Source: Gnetum montanum (lineage: Eukaryota; Streptophyta; Gnetopsida; Gnetales; Gnetaceae). Taken from it: a DNA stretch of 62,000 bases. The notes below the pieces were generated by a model that saw nothing but the letters and a program-made list of their open reading frames with translations, had not been told where the DNA came from and ran no database searches. The translations under genes were made by a program, and so were the position numbers. The stretch covers positions 26,359-88,358 of the forward strand of contig MNCI01001083.1 of the NCBI GenBank assembly GCA_015680685.1. The letters are read 5' to 3'. Positions 1 to 11,363 of this stretch are shown in pieces (the stretch's first letter is position 1; every line of letters starts with the position of its first letter).

Positions 1-33
1 GGGGGGGGGGGGGGGGGGGGGGGGGGGGGAGAT
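1..33. repeat. Poly-G run at window edge, followed by agat
   Basis: A run of 29 G residues is followed by the bases agat, directly before an LTR. The polypurine tract before the 3' LTR of A1 reads aaggggggtagat, so the edge resembles an overgrown polypurine tract. It may equally be a sequencing or assembly artefact. Confidence 0.6.
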
Positions 34-546
34 TGTAACATCCCATCCCTTGTTAAGGGAAAACACATATTTTAAAATGTAATTAATCTTTAAATGAAGG
101 GTTTCCTCATTATGAGGAGTTACAATTATTCATGTATCCCTTAGGAATGGGTTTGACCTATGCCATTTAAGGCTAGGTTTAAAGGTTGTACCAGCATGGA
201 GTTGTAGAACCTAGAAAGGCAAGTGATGAAAGTTGGATGAAGTGTGACAAGAAGGAACTAATCACCCCTTTAGCTGGACAACCTAATCATGGTAGTAATG
301 CCAGATTGCCTCTAAGGCTTAAGCGGCATGGGAAGATAATCTAAAGGGAATTACAGTACTCTCTCTCATTAATAAAAGTTTTTTGTTTTTCTTTCCTATT
401 CTAAGTACAAGTTATTCATTTACCAGTTGATTCATTTAGTAAGTATTTTATGATGTTTCCATTATATAATTTACAAGTGTGGTGAAAGTGAAGAATTAAG
501 TAACGAATAAGCATGTTTTCATGACATTCAGGAATGGGATGTTACA
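34..546 (+). repeat. 5' LTR of A1
   Basis: The 513-bp LTR begins TGTAACATCCCATCCC and ends GGGATGTTACA, giving short inverted ends. The same repeat is seen at 10851-11363 and at 34641-35151. I do not see a convincing TATA box in it. Confidence 0.9.
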
Positions 547-564
547 TTTGGTATCGAAGCAAAT
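547..564 (+). other. Primer binding site of A1, initiator-Met tRNA type
   Basis: The bases TTTGGTATCGAAGCAAA follow the LTR directly. They resemble the plant tRNA-iMet primer site TGGTATCAGAGC with a few changes, which fixes this LTR as the 5' one. Confidence 0.75.
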
Positions 565-750
565 CATAATTTAGGAGCCACAGTGGAAGAAAAATATTAT
601 TTTATTTATTATTATTATTAAAAAAAGTACATCCAAGAAGAATACATGTAAATGAAGAAGCAAAACACATGAAAGGGAAGATCTAGAATAAAATAAATAT
701 GGAAATAGTGATCATTTGTTTCAATGGAATAAGTCAAGGACATTACAAAC

Positions 751-1771
751 TGATGAATCATCAGTTTGCTCGATTTATTTGATAAAAGTCAACTTTTTGG
801 AAGGATTTGATATCTTGGCTCTAATAATAGGGCTTTGATAATAGGGCTCTAATAACAAGGCCCTAATATCAGGTACCCAACATTGGGTATTTAACATTGG
901 AGGCTAGGACACAATGTCAGATAATAGAGCTTTGATAACAAGGCTCTAATAACAAGGCTTCTAATAATAAGGACCTGATATCAGGTACCCAATGTTAGAG
1001 CCTAGAATGCGATGTTGGATATCTAATGTCGTGGGGTATCAACCAGCCTCTAAATATAGCACTTAGGCTCATGATTTCAAGTAGTTCTTCATAGTTTTGT
1101 TAATAGAGTGGATAAATTCTTGCAATTTTATTCTATAATCTTAGAGCACAGTCAGTGAGTGCTCACAGAGTGGATCTGAGTTAGTTGTATGAAGTCTTGT
1201 TCAACTAGCAATGGAGCTAGACATATTTTCATGAGTGGCAATAAGATCAAGATTGAATCTTATTCATTACAACACTTTGACTTAGATTAGATTTACATTT
1301 CACGTACTTAGTTAATATTTACATTTTCATGCATGTTAAATAATTAATCACATAAGTATATTTCTTCAAGCATGCATATGACTCTTGGTAATCCCAGCAA
1401 TGCTTAGCATTTGGTAACCCAATAGCATTATATGTGTTCAAGTTGTGCACAGGAAGTGGGATTGGATACTTATATTAGTGTAGTTGATTATTAATTAGCA
1501 ATTAGATTAGTTGAATCGATTATAAATTGAGTTTCAACCTCTTGTTAATCATAGAACAATAATATATAAAATAATAAAAATCATATACCTCACTCTGGAC
1601 CAAACCATACGTGACAAACTTACCACTAGTCCAAGTGGGAAGATAGAAAACTATGATCAAGACATAGTGATCTAGATGCCATAACTAGTCCCATCCACAA
1701 AATTTGACTGGATCATGCATGAAAACTTGTGACTCATATTGTTGGGTGTAGGGATACCTCACCGCTCATAG
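751..1771 (+). mobile_element. Solo LTR B1 (family B) inside the A1 leader
   Basis: The repeat begins TGATGAATCAT and ends ctcatag, where other B copies end ctcatca. It is flanked by a perfect 5-bp target duplication, caaac (746-750 and 1772-1776). The last 400 bases align with the LTRs at 21092 and 36761, including the cttggtaatcc and gtaggggtacctcacc phrases. No primer site or internal sequence follows, and A1 leader sequence resumes after the duplication, as expected for LTR-LTR recombination. A TATA-like TAAATATA lies at 1051-1058. Confidence 0.85.
795..1048 (+). repeat. Self-complementary repeat cluster in B1, upstream of its TATA-like box
   Basis: The phrases ggctctaataa, gatatcaggtaccc and caacattggg recur several times. 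They include the palindrome TACCCAA-ca-TTGGGTA (874-889). The cluster ends a few bases before the TATA-like box at 1051. Confidence 0.65.
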
Positions 1772-1989
1772 CAAACTATCTTTAATTATGCTTCCTATTC
1801 TTCATCAATGAAATCCTTTATGGTGAGTACCATCTTGCATCCTGCCAACCCATCACATAATTACTTGATGCATTTAGTCCTTGCTATAGCCAATGATTCC
1901 TCCTTTCTCTTAAGTTGGATTTTCAGAATCTCCATCTGAATTGATCAATCATCCATGTTTTTTTATCAATCCTTCTCTTTCCTCTACAT

Positions 1990-3034
1990 AAACAAGATTA
2001 AAATTATGAGTTATGAACAAAAAAATAAAATGGAAAGAAGAAAAGGGAAAGAGAAAAGAATAAGAACTACTCACTTGAAGCCAGTTGTTATCAATTTAAA
2101 GAAACCATTCGAGAGTCTATATATGATGAGCTATTCATTTACCACTCTCCAATTCTCCTAAGAGTTACTTTAGATCTTTGACAACTTATAGAGAATCCTT
2201 GGAAATTGGATGGAAAGATGATGGAACTCTAGCTTGCGCTAATTCATAATCTTCCTTAAAGTCATATGACTAGGACTCCTACAGGTGGTAAACATTCTCA
2301 TGAACAAAATAAGGTTTTTTATTGAGAATTTGTTGGCAAATATGTTAAAGTCATAGAAGTTCTTCTTTCCCAACCACCACTCTCTATCCTATCAAATAAG
2401 GAAAACTTGAGATAGAAAAAGAAGGAATTACTAGAACAAATCCTGGAGCTAGTGCTAGCACCACCTATGGAAAGGAACCTAGAATCATTGGAGTAGATGG
2501 CATGCATGGTGATCTATATGAAGGAATGGAAGATGAATATATAGGATTTGGTTTAGAATTGTTGCTTATATCATCCCTTTCCATTCCTTGGATAAAGTAC
2601 CTCCAACCCAGAGACATCTATGACACAAATAGAATTAACATCATACAAGACAAGGAAAGGGAAGTATTCAAATACTAAAATAATTAAAACTTACATTTGG
2701 TTCTTTTCCATTATCCTGTCTTATACTTTGTTGTTGAGATTCTTATTAGGTTTTTTGTCTAACTACTGAGCTACTAGAACGTTGCCCAATATGTTGCCTC
2801 TATTAAGAAAAAGAATTTATTAGAAAAGCTAGTAAAATAATAAACTAGACTATTATATACACACACACACACACACACACATACACACACACACACACCT
2901 TTGAGCTAGTAAGTGTGATTTGTTCTCGTGGTTGAACCCTTCAGAAGGTTGAAGCACCTTGATCACTTTCAATCTATGTAGTTTGAGCACCTTCTCTTGG
3001 AATCTATGCATCTTGTATCGGTTCATTCTACATC
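1990..3034 (-). pseudogene. Minus-strand spliced tract in the A1 leader
   Basis: I do not recognise the product. On the minus strand, exon-like blocks are bounded by splice consensus. One block spans 3034-2899 (acceptor CTAG, donor at 2898-2897, into the CA repeat). A second spans 2799-2695 (acceptor AATAG, donor GTAAGT at 2694-2689). A third runs down from 2617 (acceptor CATAG). The same boundaries occur in A2 at 36517/36421, 36204 and 36140, so the structure predates both copies. The second block can encode a Ser/Gln-rich peptide, and the third starts with a Leu-Gly-Trp-Arg-Tyr-Phe-Ile-Gln motif. Stops interrupt all of them. Its antisense position between LTR and gag is unusual for this lineage. 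The ends are approximate. Confidence 0.45.
2857..2898. repeat. (AC)n microsatellite
   Basis: About 21 AC units with one interruption (at 2881-2882). On the minus strand it forms the start of an inferred intron, just after a GT donor. Confidence 0.95.
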
Positions 3035-4739
3035 CTAGATTTCATTGTTAATGAATACATGAAGAAACATAAGTAACAATAGAAATATAAAATACCTCAT
3101 TGCTTCTCTCTTAATTTCTCACATGTTGCAAAACCAATTAACCTTCTTTCCATCCTCAATCTTACTCTTTATAATTCTATCTTCTTTAAGAAATTTAGGA
3201 CATAAAATGGAATTGTATAAGCTAAAGATTTTGGTCAAAAAATTGTAACTTAGAATTAAACACATGATCAATGGTATGCAACATATGGTATATGGTTTAC
3301 TAGAATTTTGTTTGTTAGCAACAGCTCCACTCATGGCATTATATAAGGTAGAAAAATAAGATAATGACCAATCATAAAATCTGCCAATTATGACATAATG
3401 AAGTATATAAATGGAAAAAGTAGTAACATAAGATTGATATCATTGTCACAAAACCTTACTATGAATGAATTATAATAGTTCAAAGTAAATTTCATTGATG
3501 AAATCTCCATGAAGAAATTGGCTTTTTCCAACAGCAAAACTAATAACATAATTAGATAATTATTTTTGACAAAAAAATTTAAATTTAGGGAAGAAAATCA
3601 ATGGAATCAAAGGATCCTCCCTACAATGAAAACATAAGGTTGTTCAAATATCATATGAAAGAACCATTATCGGCCCAAAAAAATAATTCAGAAGTGGTGC
3701 TTATATTGTTATTATAAAGATTGTAGTATTGAATTATTAAGTCTTTACACTCTTTTGCCTTGATAATAGGGAATATTAGTAATTCAGATAATTGTAAAGT
3801 TGTAAAATATTAAAACTCCTGCTTCCCAAGTAAATCATACATGAGATTGAATGTAGTAACTACACTATTTTGGTGAAAAAGAATGGACACCGATTTGGAG
3901 CTATCTAGAGGTGAAGAAGGAGCATAAGTAGGATGCTTTGGGTCCATGATGATGATGGATAAAATATTTTGTATTGATGACAGAAATCTTCATGCTTCTT
4001 TGCTAATGAAATCCTTCAATATTCCACTAATATTTAGTTATGATGGAAAAAGTCTCTCATATTTATAAAAGAACAACAATCTTAGCAAGAGTAAAGAGGA
4101 AGTATTAACTTAAGTTAATTAATGATTTAATAAAGCTAATGTTAATATTTTATGATTTTTTAATTACTAGGTACACCAAAATAGGATTATCTCTAGCTCA
4201 ACACTTGGTGTTCTCTAAGACAATTCTAATGGTACCAATTTCATCAAAATATGACTTACAGTTTGGGAGATACAATTTTTGTTGTGTTACATGGAGTTGA
4301 AATTAAAGAGGTACTTTTTTAATTTTTAATTTAAATTTCTTTTTGTTTATTTTTAAAAAATAAAGAAATGGGAAACATGAGGTTGCAAGTTTAATCTCGA
4401 GCCCCCAAATATTTATTACTATTAAATAAAAAAAATTAGTAAACCCTTTGGATTGCTTGCAATTAGCCTTGCACTTGATCATGGTAGGGCTTGTAGGCCC
4501 AACTAACAATGTGGTGGCTAGCTAGTAGTTAGTGGTAGCTGGGCTAGTAGCAAGGGTAGCCACCAATCACTTACACAACTTTCTTCTAGACTAATGTCCT
4601 TCTACTTACTCCACCACCCTCCTACACCATGATTTTGTACTTTCACATATTATCGCTATCCTAGTTGTCATGCACACCACCACTCAATCTATCGCTATGT
4701 ACTATCATCTAGCCATACCACACATTGCCATGACCACCA
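3035..4739. other. A1 leader, AT-rich, no gene recognised
   Basis: Continuation of the A1 leader. Short open frames on the minus strand (3119-3334 and 4303-4509) show no domain and look like chance. The left part may hold upstream exons of the minus-strand tract. Nothing else is supportable. Confidence 0.5.
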
Positions 4740-5260
4740 TGTAGTTGCTAGTCCATGGATGTTGACTACATCATGGATCAGAGGCACTCCTAGCAGTCCA
4801 TGGGTATTAATGGTGTAATGAATCATAGGTATCACTAGCACTCTGCTAGCACTAAAGGTGTTATGGATCACAAGCATTCTTGGCACTCTGTGGACACTAT
4901 CGATGCCAAAAAACATACGCACCCCTAGCACTTCATGGGCATTGATGGTGTCATGGATCATAGGCATCATTGATGATTCATAGACACCGATGGTGCCATG
5001 GATCATAGGCACCTTTGGCAGTGATGGCACTAGGGATTACAGGTACCCCTGGCACTAATGATGCCAATCACAGGTATCGTTGGAATTGATGGCATCATTG
5101 ATCATAGGCATCCTTAGCAACAACAACACTACAAATCACAAGCATCCTTATTACTGACAATGTTGTCAATTACATGCATCCCTAACATTGATGACATTGC
5201 TAATCATAGCCATTCTCCAATGCTACCATCGATGCCAGATCCAAAAATTATGCTAGCCAA
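4740..5260. repeat. Degenerate minisatellite, about 40-45 bp period
   Basis: About a dozen diverged copies of a unit built on the phrases gatggtgtcatggatcatagg and caccctagcact follow one another. A minus-strand open frame over 4695-5030 only repeats the unit as Pro-Met-Ile-His and is not a gene by itself. Confidence 0.7.
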
Positions 5261-6221
5261 GAGATGGCTACATGGATCCCATTTCAGGCCACATAGGCCC
5301 TGAAAAGGACCACAAAAGCCTTGGAGAGGATTGTGTAGGTCATAAAGGGGGCCATGCAAGCCCTATTATGGGCCTTGCAGGCCCTAAGTAAGGCTGCACA
5401 AGCCTGGGCTATGTTGCCTAGTGTAGCCCCACCTTTTCTCACTCACTCCATGTAGGCCTGGGTCATGTTGGCTAATAAAATCCTTACCCATTGGCTTTGC
5501 CACCACTGCTACCAATGTGCATCTTTGCCTATTGCTACCCTCCTCTATGTTCCTTTCCTCTCCATCATTCTTGTTCGACAGTTGGCCTACTTCCAGCAAC
5601 AAAAGAATTGTTTCATCAATTGATGAGAAATTTCAAATTTTTGACAACTGATGGAAATATTGAAATTGTCATTAACTAATGAGAAATTCAAATTCCCCAT
5701 TGTTGATGCATTGATTTAAATCAAAAACATGCAAAAATAAAATTTAGAATTCAAATTTGACACCGTATTAATCAAAACTAAAAATTCTATAATTAAATAC
5801 ACTCGATGTGGTGTAGAATTGGAATGGATGACCGCTTGGAAAGTCTCAAAAATCATGTAAGTTTTTGAAAAATTTAAAATGGCCATAACTTTTGAATTTT
5901 CAGCCCATTTTCAACCAAATGATAACTAATTCCAATAGAATTGAACCTTTCAAAGGCAATGAAATGATCAGATTTAGCCTTTAGACAACAAAAAATTACA
6001 TTTTAATCCCTTAATTAAGGTCCTAGAATAATTAGGATTCCATGATCAAATAGAAATCCATGACAGTTTCAACTTCTTATGTAATCAATTAACTATTTTG
6101 AGATCCATAAAAAGGGCCCTAGATGCCAAGGATTCTCAACATGCCTAATTTCTTCAAGTTACCGATGTTTGGAACCTAAAGAATACATTGGAGAGTGATG
6201 GAGGCTTGAGTCAATGACTAA
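5261..6221. other. A1 leader, GGCC-rich block then AT-rich DNA
   Basis: Between 5281 and 5480 short phrases such as aggccctg and caagcctgggctatgttg recur, suggesting another small decayed tandem repeat. The rest, up to the gag start, shows no feature I can support. Confidence 0.45.
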
Positions 6222-7110
6222 ATGAATGCCCTTGAGGATCAAATTAATGAGATCATAGGTGTTCAAGAAGAGCTTTGTTAGTCTAATTAAGGGGTTAGGG
6301 CAAAGATGCACAAAATTATCTCAGATATTATAGGATAAATGATTAGAAATGCAAGGAAAGATAGATTCCTTTGTAGACTTCATCAAGCAATTAAGACATC
6401 ATCTTACTTAGCCTTCAAATCCTAGCCATGTTCCACCTAGATATCAACATCAACATCAAGATCAACTTCCCCCAAGGGATCCACATTGAAACCAACCCTC
6501 ACGTTTTGGTCACCAGGACACTAATATCACTTGTTTAGGTCATATAGTAGAAACCAAAGCTAAGGGATATTAGAATTGACATAATAAATCCAGAGAATCA
6601 TTGACTATAGTTCATGCGAAAAAAGTAAAATTAGACCATTATGATGGAGCCCATGGATCCTATGGCAAGGTGAAAGATTGGCTTAAGACAATGAAAAATT
6701 ACTTTGATATGCTAAATCTATCAAGTCAAGAATGCTTAGAAGTTGTTTCCTTGTATTTCATAGGAATTTCAGGAACATGGTGGAATGGATTGAGATTTAA
6801 AGGTTTGATTATAAATTGGCTGAATTTTTTTTGAGATTTTGAATAAAAATTTGTACCTAATTCTTTCCTCAAAAAGTAAAAAATGAGATTTGATTTCTTA
6901 AGATTGGAAAGATAATCTATAGGAGATTACTACAAGGAATTCTATGATGTCTCTTGGTATGTAAGCCACCGGGATGAGGGAGAATTAGCTTTAAAGTTCA
7001 TTAGTGGATTATGTGCATAATTGTGTCCACAAACAAAAGCACATAATCCTCAAATAGTGGATGAAGCATATAGAATTGCTAAGGATTATGAAGAATTGAA
7101 TCAAGTATGA
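6222..7110 (+). pseudogene. gag: gag of A1 (capsid polyprotein remnant)
   Basis: Gag forms the virus-like particle. A frame from the ATG at 6222 reads an N-terminal coiled segment (Asn-Ala-Leu-Glu-Asp-Gln-Ile-Asn-Glu), as in chromovirus Gag. At 6601-6834 a block follows with Leu-Asp-His-Tyr-Asp-Gly, Val-Lys-Asp-Trp-Leu and Gly-Thr-Trp-Trp-Asn, typical of the retrotransposon Gag core. The tail Asp-Glu-Ala-Tyr-Arg-Ile-Ala-Lys near 7065 also fits. Several stops and a frame change break it, and I see no CCHC zinc knuckle. The start at 6222 is the first ATG in the frame of the coiled segment and is uncertain. Confidence 0.7.
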
Positions 7111-7394
7111 ACTACCCTTTGTTAATAAACTCTTTGATACACTACCCTTCCACAAGCAATGGTAGAAGAAACACCAACCAAAATAACTTGATTAGGATTA
7201 AGATGTTTTTCTTATGACAAAGATCAATTCAAATGAGACTATGCAAAACTACAAACAAAGGTACCAAGGACCAATCAAATCAAGAGTAAAAAACCCAACC
7301 CAAACATGAAAAAACAAAAAATCCTAGTCACTACCATAATCGTGAATATATATCTGCATCAACTAAATCAAATTTATGTAAATTTTAATTTGCT

Positions 7395-7610
7395 TTGTTG
7401 ATTTTTGAAGGTTCAATTAAAAGTAAACAAATTAAACTTTTGATTGATAGTGGTGTTAGTGATAACTTTATTTCTCCAAAGTTAATTAATTTATTGAAAT
7501 TATGTTTACCTTCCATGAAAATTATTAAGCTGGAACTTGTAGATGGAATGACCATGAGCAAGAATACCAAGTATGAAGATATTAACTTTGTAAGACATGT
7601 CTTTCATTGA
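7395..7610 (+). pseudogene. pro: Aspartic protease of A1
   Basis: This domain would cleave the gag-pol polyprotein. It contains the catalytic triad as Leu-Leu-Ile-Asp-Ser-Gly followed by Asp-Asn-Phe-Ile-Ser, the usual plant gypsy protease context. It lies between gag and reverse transcriptase as expected. The open piece is 71 codons, shorter than a full protease; the remainder, to about 7700, continues in other frames. Confidence 0.75.
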
Positions 7611-7861
7611 TGAATTCTTTGAAATTAAACTAGGTTATGTCGATGTAATTTTAGGAATGTCTTGCAAAAATTTGATATTATTGGTCACTTTGGAACTCAT
7701 ATTTTAAAACTCCCAACCACTAACAAAGTCAAGGTGCTAAGTGCAGTAAGAACAAAAACGAAAATTCACACAATAACCATTAAGCAAGCCAAAAGATTAG
7801 TCAAAAATGATGCTACAATGTTGGTTGTCAAAGTAACCTAACCTCAAAATATTCAAGTATT

Positions 7862-9215
7862 AAGATTCTAAAAGAACTTGAGGAATATAAAGATTTAATA
7901 TTTGGTGAAACTAGAGAACTACCTTCAAAAGGAACTATCAAACATGCTATTGATATTTTTCCTTGTACAAAACCTATTTCAAAAGCCCATTATACATTTT
8001 CCACTTCTAAATTAAGAGAATTAAAATTACAATTAGATCAACTATTGGAAAAAGGGAAAATTCAACCTAACGTATCACCTTGGGGTGTACTAGTCTTATT
8101 CATTAAAAAGTAAGATGGTACATTAAGATTATGGATCGATTATAGAGCTTTGAATAAAGTGATGATTAAAATTTTTTATCCTTTTCCTAGAATTGATGAT
8201 TTATTTGATCAACTTACAAGTGCATGTTATTTTTCAAAGATTGATTTAAAATGACGTTATCATCAAATAAGGATTAAGGAGAAAGATATTGAGAAAATTA
8301 CTTTCAGAAGTAGGTATGAATTATATGAATTTGTTTGATGCCATTTGGATTAACTAATGTACTTGCAACATTCATCACATTAATGAATAGTATTTTTTGT
8401 GAATATCTTGATCAGTTTGTTATAGTAATTATGGATGATATACTTATTTATTCCAAGTCAAGAGAAGAACATGTCAAACATTTGAAAATTACAATGAAAA
8501 TTCTTAAAGATCATCAGTAGAAAGCTAAATTACGTAAATGTGAACTCTTTAAAGAAGAAGTATCTTATTTGGATCATATAGTTTCTAAGAAGGATTACAT
8601 GTATATCTAGAAAAAGTTAGTGAAATTTGGGTTTGGCTTGAATTAAAAGATGCTATAGCTATTTGTAGTTTTTTGGGCTTACCAAGTTTTTATTGACATT
8701 TCATTAAAGATTATTCTACTTTGGTAGTCCCCTTAATTGACCTTTTGTAAGAAAAGCGCATGTTAAAATTTGATGAGAAATGTAGGAAAGCTTTCCTCAC
8801 ATTAAAGATGTTACTTACAACAACATCTATTCAAAGAATTTCAAATCAAGAATTTTCATTTGAGGTATCCATTGATGCATAAGGAATAGGAATCAGCAAG
8901 GTTCTTTCACAAGAAGATAAAGTGGTATGTTATGATTTTCATAAATTATGAGGAGCTGAGGTAAATTACTCAATCCATGATTTAGAATTACTAGTAATTT
9001 TTCATGCTCTAAAATTTTAGAGAAATTATCTTTGTGGAAAAAGGTTTGTGGTAAAAGCAGATCATAAAAGTTTAGAATATTTGTAGAGATAGCCTATGTT
9101 GAATACTTGTCAATGGTGATGGATAGAACTATTGGTTGAATATGATATTGAAATCAAATATATTCTTGGTAAACAAAATTTTGTAGTCGATACTCTTAGT
9201 CAAATGTGGAACTTG
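7862..9215 (+). pseudogene. pol: Reverse transcriptase and RNase H of A1
   Basis: This domain copies the RNA to DNA and removes the template. The start (Glu-Leu-Glu-Glu-Tyr-Lys-Asp) leads to fingers and palm motifs: [11 protein letters not shown] near 8130, Tyr-His-Gln-Ile-Arg-Ile near 8260, Met-Pro-Phe-Gly-Leu-Thr-Asn at 8335. The active site is Ile-Met-Asp-Asp near 8434. The RNase H begins around 8870 with a decayed Asp-Ala and reaches Ala-Asp-His-Lys-Ser-Leu near 9060. There is a frame change just before 8335, and there are many stops (for example Lys-Lys-stop-Asp-Gly near 8111). It is dead. Confidence 0.85.
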
Positions 9216-9237
9216 ATGATAGGTGTGTTAATGACCT

Positions 9238-10190
9238 ATAGAAGAAGAAATTAAGGAATGGACAAAAGAAGATACTTATTTCAAGAAGATTCTAACCAAT
9301 AGTTCATCTAAGCCTCAATATCAAATTTCTTCTAATGTTTTATTGATGAAAGGACAAAGAGTGTGCATTCTAGAAGGAAATTGGAGACTAAGGTTATTGT
9401 GTAAAGCACATGAAGTACCATATGTAGGACACCTAGGTTATATTAAGACTTATATGATATTACAAAAATCTTATTTATAGCCTAGAACGAAGAATGATAT
9501 GTCCTCATACATTAAAAACTGTTCAAAATGCCAAAGAATAAAAGCTAAATAAAAGAAACCTAGTGGATTATTAAAACCTTTGGAAGTTCCAACCTGGAAA
9601 TGGAAAGACATTACCATGGATTTCATTATAGGATTGCCAATAACCAAAAAGAAAAATGAATGGATTTTGGTAGTGGTTGATCATCTATCAAAGATGGTAC
9701 ATTTTATAGCTTTAAAATATACAAACACAACTAAAGAAGTAGCCTAAAAATTTGTACAAGAAGTATTTAGATAACATGGATGTCCAAAATACATCACTTG
9801 GGACTAAGATCCAAAGTTCATATCTAAATTCTAGCAAACTTTCTTCAAAGAGCTTAGAACCTAGTTGAAATTTAGCACAACTTACCACCTAAACATTAAT
9901 TGGCAAGCAAAATGTATGAATAGAATACTAGAAGATATTCTAAAAATGATATGTTGGAAGTAGACCAAAAATGTGGGAGAATTATTTTAACTTGGTAGAG
10001 TTTACCCATGATAATAATTATCAAGGTTCCATGCATTGAACACCATTCGAAGTAGTATATGGATAGAACTGTCATATACCGCTAACTTGGATAGATCCAA
10101 CATTAAGAATGAAGTTGAAGTAAGAAGAAATGAAAATAATGGAAAATACTATTACAAGAGTTAAAAAAAATTTACAAGCTACCCAAGATA
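9238..10190 (+). pseudogene. pol: Integrase of A1
   Basis: Integrase inserts the cDNA. The zinc-binding part reads His-Glu-Val-Pro-Tyr-Val-Gly-His near 9410 and Cys-Ser-Lys-Cys-Gln near 9520, an HHCC site. The core shows Trp-Lys-Asp-Ile-Thr-Met-Asp-Phe-Ile and Val-Val-Asp-His-Leu-Ser-Lys near 9670-9700. The second catalytic Asp block near 9805-9820 is broken by a stop, and the catalytic Glu region is eroded. It follows RNase H directly, the Ty3 order. Confidence 0.8.
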
Positions 10191-10229
10191 AATATAAGGG
10201 ATCTGAAAATTAACATTGGCTTAAGAAAG

Positions 10230-10650
10230 AATTCCAAGTGGAAGATTAAGTACTCTTGAGAGTAAAACCTACTAAAAGTTCTGTTAAACATGGAAAATAT
10301 ACTAAATTGGCACCCAGATATTGTGGACCCTTTGAAATTTTTTAAAGAATTTGTGAAGCACCATATCAATTAAATATTCTATCAACCTTAAGAATTCATC
10401 CAATTTTCCATGTAAGTTTGTTAAATAAATTTTATGTAAATGATGTGCCATATGTGTTGGACTCGAATACTTTGCCCCTATGATCCAACACCAGCTTTGA
10501 AGTTGAACCCATTGTAATTAGGAACCATTAAACCAAGAATTTATGAAATAAAACTATTAGGGAAGTACCTCTTCAATGGTCAAATTGTAATTAGAAAACT
10601 TGGGAAAATAGGAAGTTTATTCTTAATACTTATCCCCAAATTTTTTTATC
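10230..10650 (+). pseudogene. Integrase C-terminus with GPY/F module and chromodomain of A1
   Basis: Near 10300-10345 the reading Ala-Pro-Arg-Tyr-Cys-Gly-Pro-Phe-Glu-Ile is the GPY/F module. Further on, His-Pro-Ile-Phe-His-Val-Ser-Leu-Leu and then Lys-Thr-Ile-Arg-Glu-Val with Leu-Gln-Trp and Thr-Trp-Glu (about 10545-10605) match the end of a chromodomain, which targets integration to marked chromatin. This places family A among the chromoviruses. Stops interrupt it. Confidence 0.7.
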
Positions 10651-10731
10651 ATTATGATATTGAATGATCAATTGTGTTTATTATTAATGTAATAAATTAT
10701 ATTTTATAATTTTTGATCTTTTATTTATATA

Positions 10732-10840
10732 GATGGTAATGAGGGTAACAAAGAAGATGAAGCTGAGGAGCATAATGAAGAAACAACAGCTAATTAGTTG
10801 GAGATAGAGGAAGTAGTTGAGGATGAGCTGGATACTTAAG
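10732..10840 (+). pseudogene. Acidic C-terminal tail of A1 pol, possibly after an intron
   Basis: After an AT-rich stretch ending ttatttatatag, which looks like a splice acceptor, a frame reads an Asp/Glu-rich peptide (Gly-Asn-Lys-Glu-Asp-Glu-Ala-Glu-Glu) and ends just before the polypurine tract. The codon content looks genuine. The intron is an inference and no donor is clear. Confidence 0.4.
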
Positions 10841-10850
10841 GGGGGTAGAT
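10838..10850 (+). other. Polypurine tract of A1
   Basis: The bases aaggggggtagat directly precede the 3' LTR, the expected primer for plus-strand DNA synthesis. Confidence 0.85.
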
Positions 10851-11363
10851 TGTAATGTCCCATCCCTTGTTAAGGGAGGAAACAAATTGTAATAATGTAA
10901 TTAATCTTAAAATGAAGGGGTACCTCATTATGAGGAGTTATAATTATTCATGTATCCCTTGGGAATGGGTTTGACCTACGCCATTAAGCTCAATTTTAGA
11001 GCTCATGTAGGCATGGAGTTGTACAGTCTAGAAAGGCAAGTAATGGGAGCTAGGTGAAGTGGGACAAGAAGGGACTAATCACACATTTGGCTGGATAGCT
11101 TAACTGTGGTGGCAGTGCTAGATTGCCTCTAAGGCTTAAGTGGCATGGAAAGATAAGCTAGAGGACATTAGACTACTCTCTATTATTAATAAATTTTTTT
11201 CATTTTTCTTTCCTATTTCAAGTATCAGTTATTCATTTACTATTTGATTCATTTATTAATTATTTTATGATGTTTCCATTATATCACTTATGAATGCGGT
11301 GAAAGTAAAGAGTTAAGCAATGAATGAACATGTTTTTAGGACATCTAGGAATGGGATGTCACA
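10851..11363 (+). repeat. 3' LTR of A1
   Basis: This LTR is 513 bp, begins TGTAATGTCCCATCCC and ends GGGATGTCACA. It is collinear with the 5' LTR but differs at many positions. Confidence 0.9.

Larger units (their letters stand above)
34..11363 (+). mobile_element. Element A1: chromodomain-type Ty3/gypsy retrotransposon, decayed
   Basis: Two 513-bp direct repeats (34-546 and 10851-11363) start TGTAA and end in CA. They bound a primer site, gag, protease, reverse transcriptase, RNase H, integrase, a chromodomain remnant and a polypurine tract, in gypsy order on the plus strand. All reading frames carry stops and frameshifts, and the LTRs differ at many positions, so the insertion is old. The 5.7 kb between primer site and gag is far longer than usual. 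It holds a solo LTR, a minus-strand spliced tract and a minisatellite. No target-site duplication joins the two ends: the left flank looks like a polypurine tract, and the right flank begins ctag. Confidence 0.9.

Noticed and set aside
4695-5030. 111-codon minus-strand open frame as a repeat protein
   Set aside because: It is the translation of a degenerate minisatellite; kept only as a remark within a finding.
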